Positions 10,345 to 19,300 of a stretch of DNA of 52,523 nucleotides are shown piece by piece. The number at the start of each line of letters is the position of its first letter. The first letter of the stretch is position 1. A model generated the notes under the pieces. The model ran no database searches. It saw only the letters and a list, made by a program, of their open reading frames with translations, and was not told where the DNA came from. The DNA comes from JBOHDX01 sp050700835 (GTDB lineage Bacteria; Actinomycetota; Actinomycetes; Propionibacteriales; Nocardioidaceae): NCBI GenBank assembly GCA_050700835.1, contig JBOHDX010000003.1, forward strand, positions 1-52,523, in the 5' to 3' direction. The translations under genes and the position numbers were made by a program.

Positions 10345-13204
10345 AACGACTATCGCGCGCCGTCGGCCGACCGCGGGCGGCCGCCAAGAGCTCGGCGAGG
10401 TGGGTCCCCTGGACACCGGCGAGGTCGTCGAGCTGGGTACGGCACGAGAAGCCGTCGGTGAGGATCACAGTGCCGGGAGCGGCGGACCGCACCGCGGGCA
10501 GCAGATCGTGCTCGGCCACGGCGACCGACACGTCGTGGTGGCGACGCTCGACGCCGAAGTTTCCGGCCAGGCCGCAGCACCCACCCAGCCGGCGTACCTG
10601 CGCCCCGGAGCGACGCAGGAGGTCCTGGTCCGCCGACCAGCCGAGGACGCTGGCGTGGTGGCAGTGCGGCTGGGCCACGACGGCGGTCTCGGACAGGTCC
10701 GGCGGTTGCCAGCCGGGGGTGGCGGCCAACTGCTCGGCGAGGGTCCGCACCGCGCCGGCCACCGACCGGGCCGCCGGGTCGGCGAGCAGGTCCACCGCGT
10801 CGGCGCGCAGCACCGCGGTGCACGACGGCTCCAACCCGACCACCGGTACGCCGGCATCGACGTACTCCGCCAGTGTGGTGACCGTGCGGCGCAGGATCTT
10901 TCCGGCCGCCTCGACCTGGCCGGTGCTGATCCAGGTGAGGCCGCAGCACAGTGACCGGTCAGGAATCTCCACCGAGTACCCCGCGGCTTCGAGCACTTCG
11001 ACGGCCGCCCGGCCGACCTCGGGGGTGAAGTGGTTGGTGAACGTGTCGGCCCACAACGCCACCCGGGGCCCGTCCGGCGATGGTGCGCGCCCCCGCGCCC
11101 ACGATCGCAGTGTCTGGGAGGCGAAGCGTGGCAGGGAGCGGCGCCGGTCCACGCCAGCCACCCACGTGGCCAGGCGGGCTCCGCCGCGGGTCGTGGTGCC
11201 CAGGTTCGCGAGCGCCGGCGCTGTCGAGGCGAGCCGGGCCCACCGCGGCAGCCACCCCAGCGTGTAGTGGCTTCGCGGGCGCACCCGGTGGCGGTAGCGC
11301 TGGTGCAGTGCCTCGACCTTGTAGCTGGCCATGTCGACACCGGTCGGGCAGTCGTTCGCACAGCCCTTGCAGGCCAGGCACAGGTCCAGTGCGTCGTGTA
11401 CCTCCGGCGCAGCGAAGGCCTCGCTGGTCAACGAACCGCCGACCATCTCCTGCAGCACCCGGGCCCGGCCGCGAGTGGAGTCCTTCTCGTTCCGGGTCGC
11501 GAGGTAGGACGGGCACATCACTCCCCCGGAGCCGGTGTTGTCCGCCAGGCACTTGCCGACCCCGGTGCACCGGTGCACGGCCGCGCTGAGGTCTCCGGCG
11601 TCGTGGATCAGTCGCAGGCCGAGCCGCGCACGTACCGGTGTGCGCGCCGTGAGGCGCAGGTCGTCGTCGACCTGCGCTGCGTCCACGAGGACCCCCGGGT
11701 TGAGCAGCCCAGTAGGGTCGAAGACAGTCTTGACCCGTTTGAACAGCGCGATCGCGTCGGCGGAGTACATCAACGGCAGGAGCGCGGAGCGGGCCCGCCC
11801 GTCGCCGTGCTCACCCGACAGGGACCCGCCGTACGACGCCACGAGCCGCGCCGCGTCCTCAACGAACGACCGCAGAAGTCGCGGCCCATCGGGGGCCTGC
11901 AGAGGGAAGTCGATGCGGATGTGCACGCAGCCGTCCCCGAAGTGACCGTAGGGGACGCCGTGGACCCCCCGCTCGGTCATCAGGTCCTCGAAGTCGCGTA
12001 GGTAGGCACCCAGCTGCGCCGGCGGGACGGCGGCGTCCTCCCACCCGGCCAGGGCCGGGCGACTCAGGCTGCGGGCGGCGAGCCCGGCACCGTCCTCGCG
12101 GATCCGCCACAGGGCCGCCATGTGCGCCGCATCGATGACCACCTCGTGGGCGGAGGTGGCCGCGTCAGCGACGACCCGCGCGGCGGCGTCGGCCACCTCG
12201 GACTCGGTGTCCCCGACCACCTCGACGAACAGCCAGCCCTCCCCCGGCGGCAGCGGCGGGACCGCGGCGGCGGCGCCGCTTGCCCGGACCACATCGACGA
12301 TGCGCGAGTCGAGCCCCTCGCAGGCGATCGGGCGGTGCGCCAGCACGCTGGGCACGTCGTCGGCAGCCACCGCCATCGACGGGTACGCCAGGACGACCAG
12401 GGCGCGGTGGCGTGGAGTGGTGACGAGCCGCACGGTCGCTCCCAGCACGACGGCCAGGGTGCCCTCCGTGCCGACGAGCGCCTTCGCGACGTCGAAGCCG
12501 CTCTCGGGCAGCAGGTGTTCGAGGCTGTAGCCGGACACTTGGCGGCTGAATCGGCCGAGCTCGGTGCGGATGGTGCTCAGGTCGCCGTCGACCACCTCAC
12601 GCAGCCGGTCGAGGATCGGCGTCATCGGACTGCTGGGCGTCAGCGACATCCGCAGGCCGCCAGCGGTGACGACGTCGAGGCCCGCCACGTTGTCGGCGGT
12701 CCGACCGTAGCCGAGCGCGCGCGAGCCGCAGGCGTTGTTGCCGATCATGCCGCCGATCGTGCAGCGGTTGTGCGTCGACGGGTCGGGACCGAAGCGCAAC
12801 TCGTGCGGTGCCGCCGCGCGCTGCAGCGACGCCTGGACGACACCCGGCTGGACCACCGCCGTCCGCGCCTCCGGGTCAATCTCGCCCACGGTGTCCAGAT
12901 GCCTGGCCAGGTCGAGCACGACCCCGGATCCCACCGCGTTGCCCGCGATGGACGTGCCCGCGCCGCGCGCCGTGAGCGGCGTGCCGGTCGTTCGGCAGAC
13001 CTCCAGCGTGGCGAGCACCTCGTCGATGTCCCGCGGGCGTACCACCACCCGGGGAAGGACGCGGTACAACGACGCGTCGCTGCTGTACAACGCCTTGGCC
13101 AGCCGGCTGTCGTCTACGTCGCGCACCCCGGCGCCCCGCAACGCCGCCGCCACATCGTGGACCTCTTCGTCAGTGCGGGTGACCGTGCCCCGAGGGGTGC
13201 TCAT
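10319..13204 (-). CDS. FAD-linked oxidase fused to Fe-S/CCG reductase (YdiJ / D-2-hydroxyglutarate dehydrogenase-like)
   Basis: A 961-residue fusion. The N-terminal half is a PCMH-type FAD domain (VVVRPRDIDEVLATLEVC, GAGTSIAGNAVGSG, STHNRCTIGGMIGNNACG) followed by the FAD-oxidase C domain (GYSLEHLL, GEHGDGRARS). The C-terminal half has cysteine clusters for iron-sulfur centres (CTGVGKC...MCPSY and CLACKGCANDCPTGVD) and two CCG motifs (LCCGLTW, GCCGLAGNFG). This architecture matches E. coli YdiJ and resembles D-lactate/D-2-hydroxyglutarate dehydrogenases that pass electrons from a D-2-hydroxyacid to the membrane chain. The next gene upstream encodes a hydroxyacid-oxoacid transhydrogenase, which makes D-2-hydroxyglutarate, so that substrate is a reasonable inference. 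ATG 13204 is preferred over GTG 13243; neither has a clear ribosome-binding site. Confidence 0.85.
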   Translation of the reverse strand: MSTPRGTVTRTDEEVHDVAAALRGAGVRDVDDSRLAKALYSSDASLYRVLPRVVVRPRDIDEVLATLEVCRTTGTPLTARGAGTSIAGNAVGSGVVLDLARHLDTVGEIDPEARTAVVQPGVVQASLQRAAAPHELRFGPDPSTHNRCTIGGMIGNNACGSRALGYGRTADNVAGLDVVTAGGLRMSLTPSSPMTPILDRLREVVDGDLSTIRTELGRFSRQVSGYSLEHLLPESGFDVAKALVGTEGTLAVVLGATVRLVTTPRHRALVVLAYPSMAVAADDVPSVLAHRPIACEGLDSRIVDVVRASGAAAAVPPLPPGEGWLFVEVVGDTESEVADAAARVVADAATSAHEVVIDAAHMAALWRIREDGAGLAARSLSRPALAGWEDAAVPPAQLGAYLRDFEDLMTERGVHGVPYGHFGDGCVHIRIDFPLQAPDGPRLLRSFVEDAARLVASYGGSLSGEHGDGRARSALLPLMYSADAIALFKRVKTVFDPTGLLNPGVLVDAAQVDDDLRLTARTPVRARLGLRLIHDAGDLSAAVHRCTGVGKCLADNTGSGGVMCPSYLATRNEKDSTRGRARVLQEMVGGSLTSEAFAAPEVHDALDLCLACKGCANDCPTGVDMASYKVEALHQRYRHRVRPRSHYTLGWLPRWARLASTAPALANLGTTTRGGARLATWVAGVDRRRSLPRFASQTLRSWARGRAPSPDGPRVALWADTFTNHFTPEVGRAAVEVLEAAGYSVEIPDRSLCCGLTWISTGQVEAAGKILRRTVTTLAEYVDAGVPVVGLEPSCTAVLRADAVDLLADPAARSVAGAVRTLAEQLAATPGWQPPDLSETAVVAQPHCHHASVLGWSADQDLLRRSGAQVRRLGGCCGLAGNFGVERRHHDVSVAVAEHDLLPAVRSAAPGTVILTDGFSCRTQLDDLAGVQGTHLAELLAAARGRPTARDSRFDRGSGLR

Positions 13205-13307
13205 GCGGTCCAGTGTCCCGTGCCGGCGGAGCAGTCTCGTCACCAGCCCGCAGGGGAGAGCGTTCCCATCTGCCCTTACATCGCAGGTCGTGGATGGGGA
13301 TGAGTGC

Positions 13308-14597
13308 TCACCACAGCTCGACCGAGCCGCGCAGGATGCCGGCGACGTCGTCCTCGGTGACCTCGCGCGGCGCCGTCGCCAACAGTCGCTGCTGCTTCAT
13401 CGTGCCGGCGACGAGTGAGCTGACGTCGCCCTCGGTGTAGCCCACAGCGCCGATGCCGTTGGGGATGTCGATGTCGCGCATCAGCCTGGTGAGCACCTCG
13501 GGCAGGTAGTCGCGGTCCGAGCCGGGCCGGTCCGCGGCCGGGTCGATCAGCTGTGCCGCTCGCAGGTGCCGCTCGGGGTTGGCCTCGAAGGTGAAGCGGA
13601 ACGCTTCGGGGGCGGTCAGCGACACCGACATGCCGTGCGGCACCATCGGCTCGTCCCGGGGATAGTCCTTCGGGTGGAACTCCTTGACCTGCCCGGCGAT
13701 GGGGTACGCGTTGGCGTGCGGGATGTGCACACCGGCGTTGCCGAAACCCATCCCGGCAAACGTGGCCGCCATCGCCATGTCGGCGCGCGCGGCCTCGTCC
13801 TCCCCGTGCTGCACTGCTCGCCGGAACGACCCGGCGAGCAGGCTCATCGCCTTCTCCGACCACATGTCCGCCACCGGGTTCGAGCCGCAGTAGGGCACCC
13901 GCTGGTCGGGCTCCTTGTGCTCGAAGGTGGTGTACCACCGCGCTGTGTAGCTCTCCAGGGCGTGACACAGGATGTCCATCCCCGAGCTGGCGGTCACACC
14001 CGGCGGCTGGGTGAGGGTCAGCAACGGGTCGATGACGGCCAGCGTCGGCCTCAGGCGCGCGTGGCTGATGCCCGTCTTGACCTTGAGGCTCAACACGTCC
14101 ATCACGCAGACAGTCGTGGACTCACTGCCGGTGCCGGTGGTCGTCGGCACGGCCACCAACGGCTTGAGCGGGTTGACCGGCGCCTTGCCGCCGCCGACCG
14201 GCACGTTGATGTAGTCCATCAGCTCACCGGGATTGGTCGTGAGCAGGTTGATCGCCTTGGCGGTGTCGATCGACGACCCGCCACCCACGCCGACGTAAGC
14301 GTCATAGGGGCCCTGCTCCCGGGCAAACTCGATCGCCTCGCGCAGGCTGTCGTCGGTCGGCTCGACGTGCGACCCGTCGTACACGTCCGCCCGGATGTCG
14401 AACCGCGACATCTGGTCGGCCACCCTCTGCGGGAGGCCCGTTGCCGCCACCCCCGGATCGGTGACCACGAGCACCCGGCCGACGCCGTACTGCGACAGGT
14501 CGTAGCCGATCTCGTCACTGGCACCCGACCCGAACTTCAGCATCGGGGCGCCGTACGTGAAGACGCTCTCGGGATTCGTCGGTGCGGCGAACGTCAT
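13308..14597 (-). CDS. Hydroxyacid-oxoacid transhydrogenase (iron-containing alcohol dehydrogenase family, ADHFE1-like)
   Basis: A 429-residue group III (iron) alcohol dehydrogenase. Visible features are the nucleotide-binding stretch VGVGGGSSIDTAKAINLL, the PTTTGTGSE motif, and the metal ligands in GMDILCHALESY and GVHIPHANAYP. The length and the start (FTYGAPMLKFGSGA) resemble mammalian ADHFE1, which couples 4-hydroxybutyrate oxidation to 2-oxoglutarate reduction and yields succinic semialdehyde and D-2-hydroxyglutarate. The start at 14597 has an AGGAAGGA ribosome-binding site. The downstream neighbour is a D-2-hydroxyglutarate-dehydrogenase-like enzyme that could recycle the product. A simple NAD-dependent alcohol dehydrogenase is the main alternative. 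Confidence 0.82.
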   Translation of the reverse strand: MTFAAPTNPESVFTYGAPMLKFGSGASDEIGYDLSQYGVGRVLVVTDPGVAATGLPQRVADQMSRFDIRADVYDGSHVEPTDDSLREAIEFAREQGPYDAYVGVGGGSSIDTAKAINLLTTNPGELMDYINVPVGGGKAPVNPLKPLVAVPTTTGTGSESTTVCVMDVLSLKVKTGISHARLRPTLAVIDPLLTLTQPPGVTASSGMDILCHALESYTARWYTTFEHKEPDQRVPYCGSNPVADMWSEKAMSLLAGSFRRAVQHGEDEAARADMAMAATFAGMGFGNAGVHIPHANAYPIAGQVKEFHPKDYPRDEPMVPHGMSVSLTAPEAFRFTFEANPERHLRAAQLIDPAADRPGSDRDYLPEVLTRLMRDIDIPNGIGAVGYTEGDVSSLVAGTMKQQRLLATAPREVTEDDVAGILRGSVELW

Positions 14598-14709
14598 GGC
14601 GTTCCTTCCTCAGCTGTAGCTCTCCGGGCGCCCGCCGCATCGAGCGAAGCTGCTCGGCGTCGTCGCCGAACACGACCGTTCATGACTCGCAGCGAGGTGG
14701 AATGGCGAC

Positions 14710-14734
14710 TGCCAGGCTGTCACCGACATTGGCA
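14710..14734. promoter_or_regulatory. Candidate operator dyad upstream of the transhydrogenase gene
   Basis: Nested inverted repeats TGCCA...TGGCA and TGTC...GACA surround a 3-bp centre, with a 2-nt asymmetry between the inner and outer arms. It sits 113 bp upstream of the start at 14597. No regulator gene is adjacent, so the assignment is tentative. Confidence 0.25.
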
Positions 14735-14761
14735 CGGTGCGATTCGTGCTGCAATTCCGGT

Positions 14762-15235
14762 TCATCCCCATCCGGCAGGGTCAGCCCCCTGCAGGGCGTG
14801 CAGCACCACCGGGAGCACTTCGATGTCCCCATCGAGCACGGCTGCGACCGGAACCCACTCGACGGCGTCGGTGGTGCCATCCGTCTCGACGACGCCGGCT
14901 CCCTGGCCCGGATCGGCGAGATGGGTGACGAAGATGAGGTGGATGCCGTGGAAGTCCTCGATCCGGCCGTTCGGCGCCCGCCCGGTGATATGGGTGTCGT
15001 GCACCGCATGCAGGACGGGCTCGGTGACGTCGAGGCCGGTCTCCTCCGCGAGCTCGCGCCGGACCGCGGCCGCGGGTGACTCTCCGTGGTCGACTCCCCC
15101 GCCGGGCAGCGTCCACGCTCCGGGGCGATGGCCCACAGATGAGATCCGCGTCAGCAGGACCTCAGGGCCGCGCCGGGCCGTCCGCCCGATCAGTGCGTAC
15201 GCCGAGATCCGCTGGACCTTGGGCGGCTCGGGCAC
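14762..15235 (-). CDS. NUDIX hydrolase
   Basis: A 157-residue phosphohydrolase acting on nucleoside-diphosphate-linked substrates. The complete Nudix box (G-x5-E-x7-R-E-L-x-E-E-x-G-L) is visible at about residues 45-68, beginning GGGVDHGES and ending ELAEETGL, preceded by PGAWTLPG. The substrate cannot be told from the sequence. It is transcribed towards the transhydrogenase gene and separated from it by 164 bp; upstream lies a 52-bp palindrome and a divergent DUF559 gene. Confidence 0.92.
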   Translation of the reverse strand: MPEPPKVQRISAYALIGRTARRGPEVLLTRISSVGHRPGAWTLPGGGVDHGESPAAAVRRELAEETGLDVTEPVLHAVHDTHITGRAPNGRIEDFHGIHLIFVTHLADPGQGAGVVETDGTTDAVEWVPVAAVLDGDIEVLPVVLHALQGADPAGWG

Positions 15236-15262
15236 GTCCAGAGTCTAGGAGCCGCCGCACGA

Positions 15263-15314
15263 GACAAGGGCAGACACCGCGTGCGGGATAGCGCACGGGG
15301 TTTCTGCCCTTGTC
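15263..15314. repeat. 52-bp inverted repeat, copy 1
   Basis: Two 23-bp arms starting GACAAGGGCAGA pair with two mismatches around a 6-nt loop. A second copy at 16297-16348 matches at 49 of 52 positions. This copy is between two divergent genes, so a terminator role is unlikely here. Confidence 0.85.
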
Positions 15315-15390
15315 GTCCACAGATGTGCTTCGGCACCTTCCCCGGCGATGTCGACACCGTCATCCTGATCCGGTGAGCCAACCTGTCTCG

Positions 15391-16296
15391 ATGTCGCGAC
15401 CGCCGCGACGGCGAACCTTCCCACAGCTGGCCGACATCGCCGCGCGACAGGACGGTGTCGTCTCCCGTGCCCAGCTGCGAGGGGCGGGGGTGAGCAGGTT
15501 CGACGTACGAAACCAGGTGGTCGCCGGTCGGTGGAGCAAGCCGGGCCCGACCACGGTAGTGTTGGCGACCGGCGCGCTGACTCAGCGACAGCTCTGGCGG
15601 CTGCCGGTGTTGGAGACCGGGTGTTCCGCGGCGGCGCTCGACGGTGTGACGGCGCTTGTGGCGGCAGGACTGCGCGGCTACGCCGACCCGGTCACCGTGT
15701 CATGTCCGGCCGGCGCCAAGCCGCGCCGAGTGGATGGTGTCCAGATGCGCGTCACCCGATGGCGTCGAGCCGGTGACAATGTTTCCGTGGGTATCCCGCG
15801 CGTACGTCCCGAGGTCGCCGCCGTACACGGGGCGCTGTGGGCGCGAACCGATCGGCAAGCGGCTCTCATCGTTGTGATGACCGTGCAGCAGCGACTCACC
15901 ACGGCGACGCGGATCGGCGCGGAGCTGGCCCGGATTCGTCGTCATCGCAGGCGCTTGCTCCTTGCCGCGGTGATCAAGGACGTCACCGACGGGGCGCAGG
16001 CGCTTGGCGAGCTCGAGTTTGCTCGCCTGTGCCGTGATCGTGGACTGCCGTCACCGAGCCGACAGGTGCTGCGACGCGCCGGACCCGGGGTGGCATACCT
16101 CGACGTCTACTTCGAGGAGCATCGACTCGTCGTCGAGATCGACGGATGCCACCACGCCGACGCGGCCAACCAGATCGACGACGCTCTCCGGCAGAACGAG
16201 CTCACCATCGACGTGCCGTGCTCCGGATTCCCCTGCTCGGCCTCCGGATCGCACCCGACAGGTTCCTCGATCAGGTCGAGGGGGCGCTCACGATGC
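15391..16296 (+). pseudogene. DUF559 / AbiEi-like N-domain protein, frameshifted near its 3' end
   Basis: The reading frame from ATG 15391 (GTG 15373 is an alternative) has an N-terminal winged-helix stretch (QLADIAARQDGVVSRAQLRGAGV) like AbiEi-type antitoxins. A C-terminal DUF559/Vsr-like nuclease core (GELEFARLCRDRGLPSP, YLDVYFEEHRLVVEIDGCHH, QNELTID) follows. After Asp at 16210-16212 the expected continuation (AVLRIPLLGLRIAPDRFLDQVEGAL) is found in a different frame, as if one G had been lost from GACGGTGCC near 16213. The shifted frame then runs into the palindrome at 16297 without a stop. So the gene is probably inactive in its last fifth, or the base loss is a sequencing error. It is the only plus-strand gene here and is bracketed by two copies of a 52-bp palindrome. 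Confidence 0.75.
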
Positions 16297-16348
16297 GACA
16301 AGGGCAGACACGGCGTGCGGGAAAGCGCACGGGGTGTCTGCCCTTGTC
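16297..16348. repeat. 52-bp inverted repeat, copy 2 (possible rpoC terminator)
   Basis: 23-bp arms, extended to 24 by a flanking C/G pair, around the loop GGAAAG. It begins at the natural end of the DUF559 gene and ends 10 bp past the rpoC stop, so it lies between convergent genes and could terminate both. Copy 1 at 15263 differs at three positions. Confidence 0.85.
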
Positions 16349-16358
16349 GTCGGTGCTG

Positions 16359-19300
16359 TCAGTTGCGGTACGACCCGAAGTCGAAGTCGTCCAAGGCAAC
16401 GGACTGACCAGTCGGAGTGCCGAAGTCGTAGTCGTACGACTCGTACCCACTGACGGAGAACGCCGCAGCGCGAGCCTCCTCGGTCGGCTCCACCCGGATG
16501 TTGCGGTAACGCTCCAGGCCAGTGCCGGCGGGGATCAGCTTGCCGATGATGACGTTCTCCTTCAGACCCATCAGCGCGTCCGACTTGGCGTGGATCGCGG
16601 CGTCGGTGAGCACCCTGGTTGTCTCCTGGAACGATGCCGCGGACAGCCACGACTCGGTCGCCAACGAGGCCTTCGTGATGCCCATCAGCACGGGCCGGCC
16701 GGAGGCCGGGGTGCCCCCCTCGGAGACGACCCGACGGTTCTCCTCCTCGAACCGCACCCGATCCGCCAGCTCACCGGGCAGCAGCTTCGAGTCACCCTGC
16801 TCGATGACCGTCACCCGACGGAGCATCTGGCGCACGATGATCTCGATGTGCTTGTCGTGGATGGACACGCCCTGGCTGCGGTAGACCTCCTGGACCTCGT
16901 CCACGAGGTGCTCCTGGGCCTTGCGGACACCGAGCACACGCAGCACGTCCTGCGGGTCCGGGGTGCCGTGAGTGAGCTGCTGTCCGACTTCAACGTGGTC
17001 ACCGTCGGCGACCTGCAGCCGTGAGCGCTTGCTGACCGGGAAGCTGTCCTCCTCGGATCCGTCGTCCGGGACGACGATGATCTTGCGGGACTTGTCGGTC
17101 TCCTCGATCTGCACCCGGCCGGCAACCTCCGAGATGGGCGCCTTCCCCTTGGGCTGGCGTGCCTCGAACAGCTCGACGACGCGAGGCAGACCGTGGGTGA
17201 TGTCGTCACCGGCCACACCACCGGTGTGGAAGGTACGCATCGTCAGCTGCGTGCCGGGCTCACCGATCGACTGGGCCGCGATGATGCCGACGGCTTCGCC
17301 GATGTCGACCAGCTTGCCGGTGGCGAGCGACCGCCCGTAGCACTTCGCGCATGTGCCGGTCTTGGCGTCGCAGGTGAGCACCGAGCGGACCCGCACCGAG
17401 TCGATGCCCGCCTCGACCAGCTCGGCGATCTTGACGTCACCGAGATCGCCGCCAGCCTCGACCAGCACCTCACCGGTCTTGGGGTGGGTGATCTCGGTCG
17501 CCGCTGAGCGGGAGTACGCCGAGGTCTCGACGTTCTCCGCGGTCACGAGACGACCGTCGTCGAGCCGGGATCCGATCACCTTGGGGAGCCCACGCTCAGT
17601 GCCGCAGTCGTCCTCACGGATGATCACGTCCTGGCTGACGTCGACGAGTCGACGAGTCAGGTAGCCCGAGTCTGCGGTGCGGAGCGCAGTGTCGGCCAGA
17701 CCCTTGCGGGCTCCGTGGGTGGAGATGAAGTACTCCACCACCGACAAGCCCTCGCGGAAGTTCGCCTTGATCGGGCGCGGGATGATCTCGCCCTTCGGGT
17801 TTGCCACGAGCCCGCGCATGGCGGCGATCTGGCGGACCTGCATCATGTTCCCGCGGGCCCCGGAGTGCACCATCATGAAGATCGGGTTGCTCTTCTCGAA
17901 GGTGTCTTCCATCTCCTTGGCCACTTCGTTCGTCGCCTGCGTCCAGATCTCGATGAGCTCCTGGCGGCGCTCCTCGTCGGTGATCAGACCGCGGTCGAAC
18001 TGCTTCTGCACCTTGGCGGCCTGGTCCTCGTAACCGAGCAGGATCTCGCCCTTGCGAGGCGGTGTCACGACGTCCTCGATCGAGATCGTCACGCCCGACC
18101 GCGTCGCCCAGTGGAATCCGGTGTCCTTCAACGCGTCCAGCGCGGCGGCGACGTCCACCTTGGAGTAGCGCTCGGCGAGGTCGTTGACGATGACGCCGAG
18201 CTGCTTCTTGCCCACCTCGTAGTCGACATAGGCGTAGTCCGACGGCAGCGCCTCGTTGAAGATCGCATGACCGAGCGTGGTCTCCATCAGCAACGGACGG
18301 CCCGGCTCCCAGCCTTCGGGCGTCGGGTAGCCGACGGGCGGCACGACATCCTTGAACCGGATCTTGACCTTGCTCTGCAGTGTGATCTCGTGTCGGTCGA
18401 AGGCCATGATCGCTTCGGACATCGAGCCGAAGGCGCGGCCCTCACCGGGCTCGCCGTCTCGATCCAGGGTGAGGAAGAAGATGCCGATGATCATGTCCTG
18501 CGTCGGCATTGTCACAGGCCGACCGTCGGCCGGCTTGAGGATGTTGTTGGTCGACAGCATCAGGATGCGCGCCTCGGCTTGCGCCTCCGCAGACAGCGGC
18601 AGGTGCACAGCCATCTGGTCACCGTCGAAGTCAGCGTTGAACGCCGAGCAGACGAGTGGGTGGATCTGGATGGCCTTGCCCTCGATCAGCTGCGGCTCGA
18701 ACGCCTGGATCCCGAGCCGGTGCAGGGTTGGCGCGCGGTTCAGCAGCACCGGGTGCTCGGCGATGACCTCTTCGAGAACGTCCCACACGACGGGGCGCGA
18801 CCGCTCGACCATGCGCTTCGCACTCTTGATGTTCTGCGCGTGGTTGAGGTCGACGAGCCGCTTCATCACGAAGGGCTTGAACAGCTCCAGGGCCATCTGC
18901 TTGGGCAGACCGCACTGGTGCAGCTTCAGCTGCGGGCCGACCACGATGACCGAACGGCCGGAGTAGTCGACACGCTTGCCGAGGAGGTTCTGGCGGAAGC
19001 GGCCCTGTTTGCCCTTGAGCATGTCGGACAACGACTTGAGCGGACGGTTGCCCGGACCCGTGACCGGACGGCCACGCCGGCCGTTGTCGAACAACGAGTC
19101 CACGGCCTCCTGCAGCATCCGCTTCTCGTTGTTGACGATGATCTCGGGGGCGCCTAGGTCCAGGAGCCGCTTGAGCCGGTTGTTGCGGTTGATCACCCGG
19201 CGGTAGAGGTCGTTGAGGTCGCTCGTGGCGAACCGGCCACCGTCGAGCTGCACCATCGGGCGCAGGTCCGGCGGGATGACCGGGACGCAGTCGAGCACCA

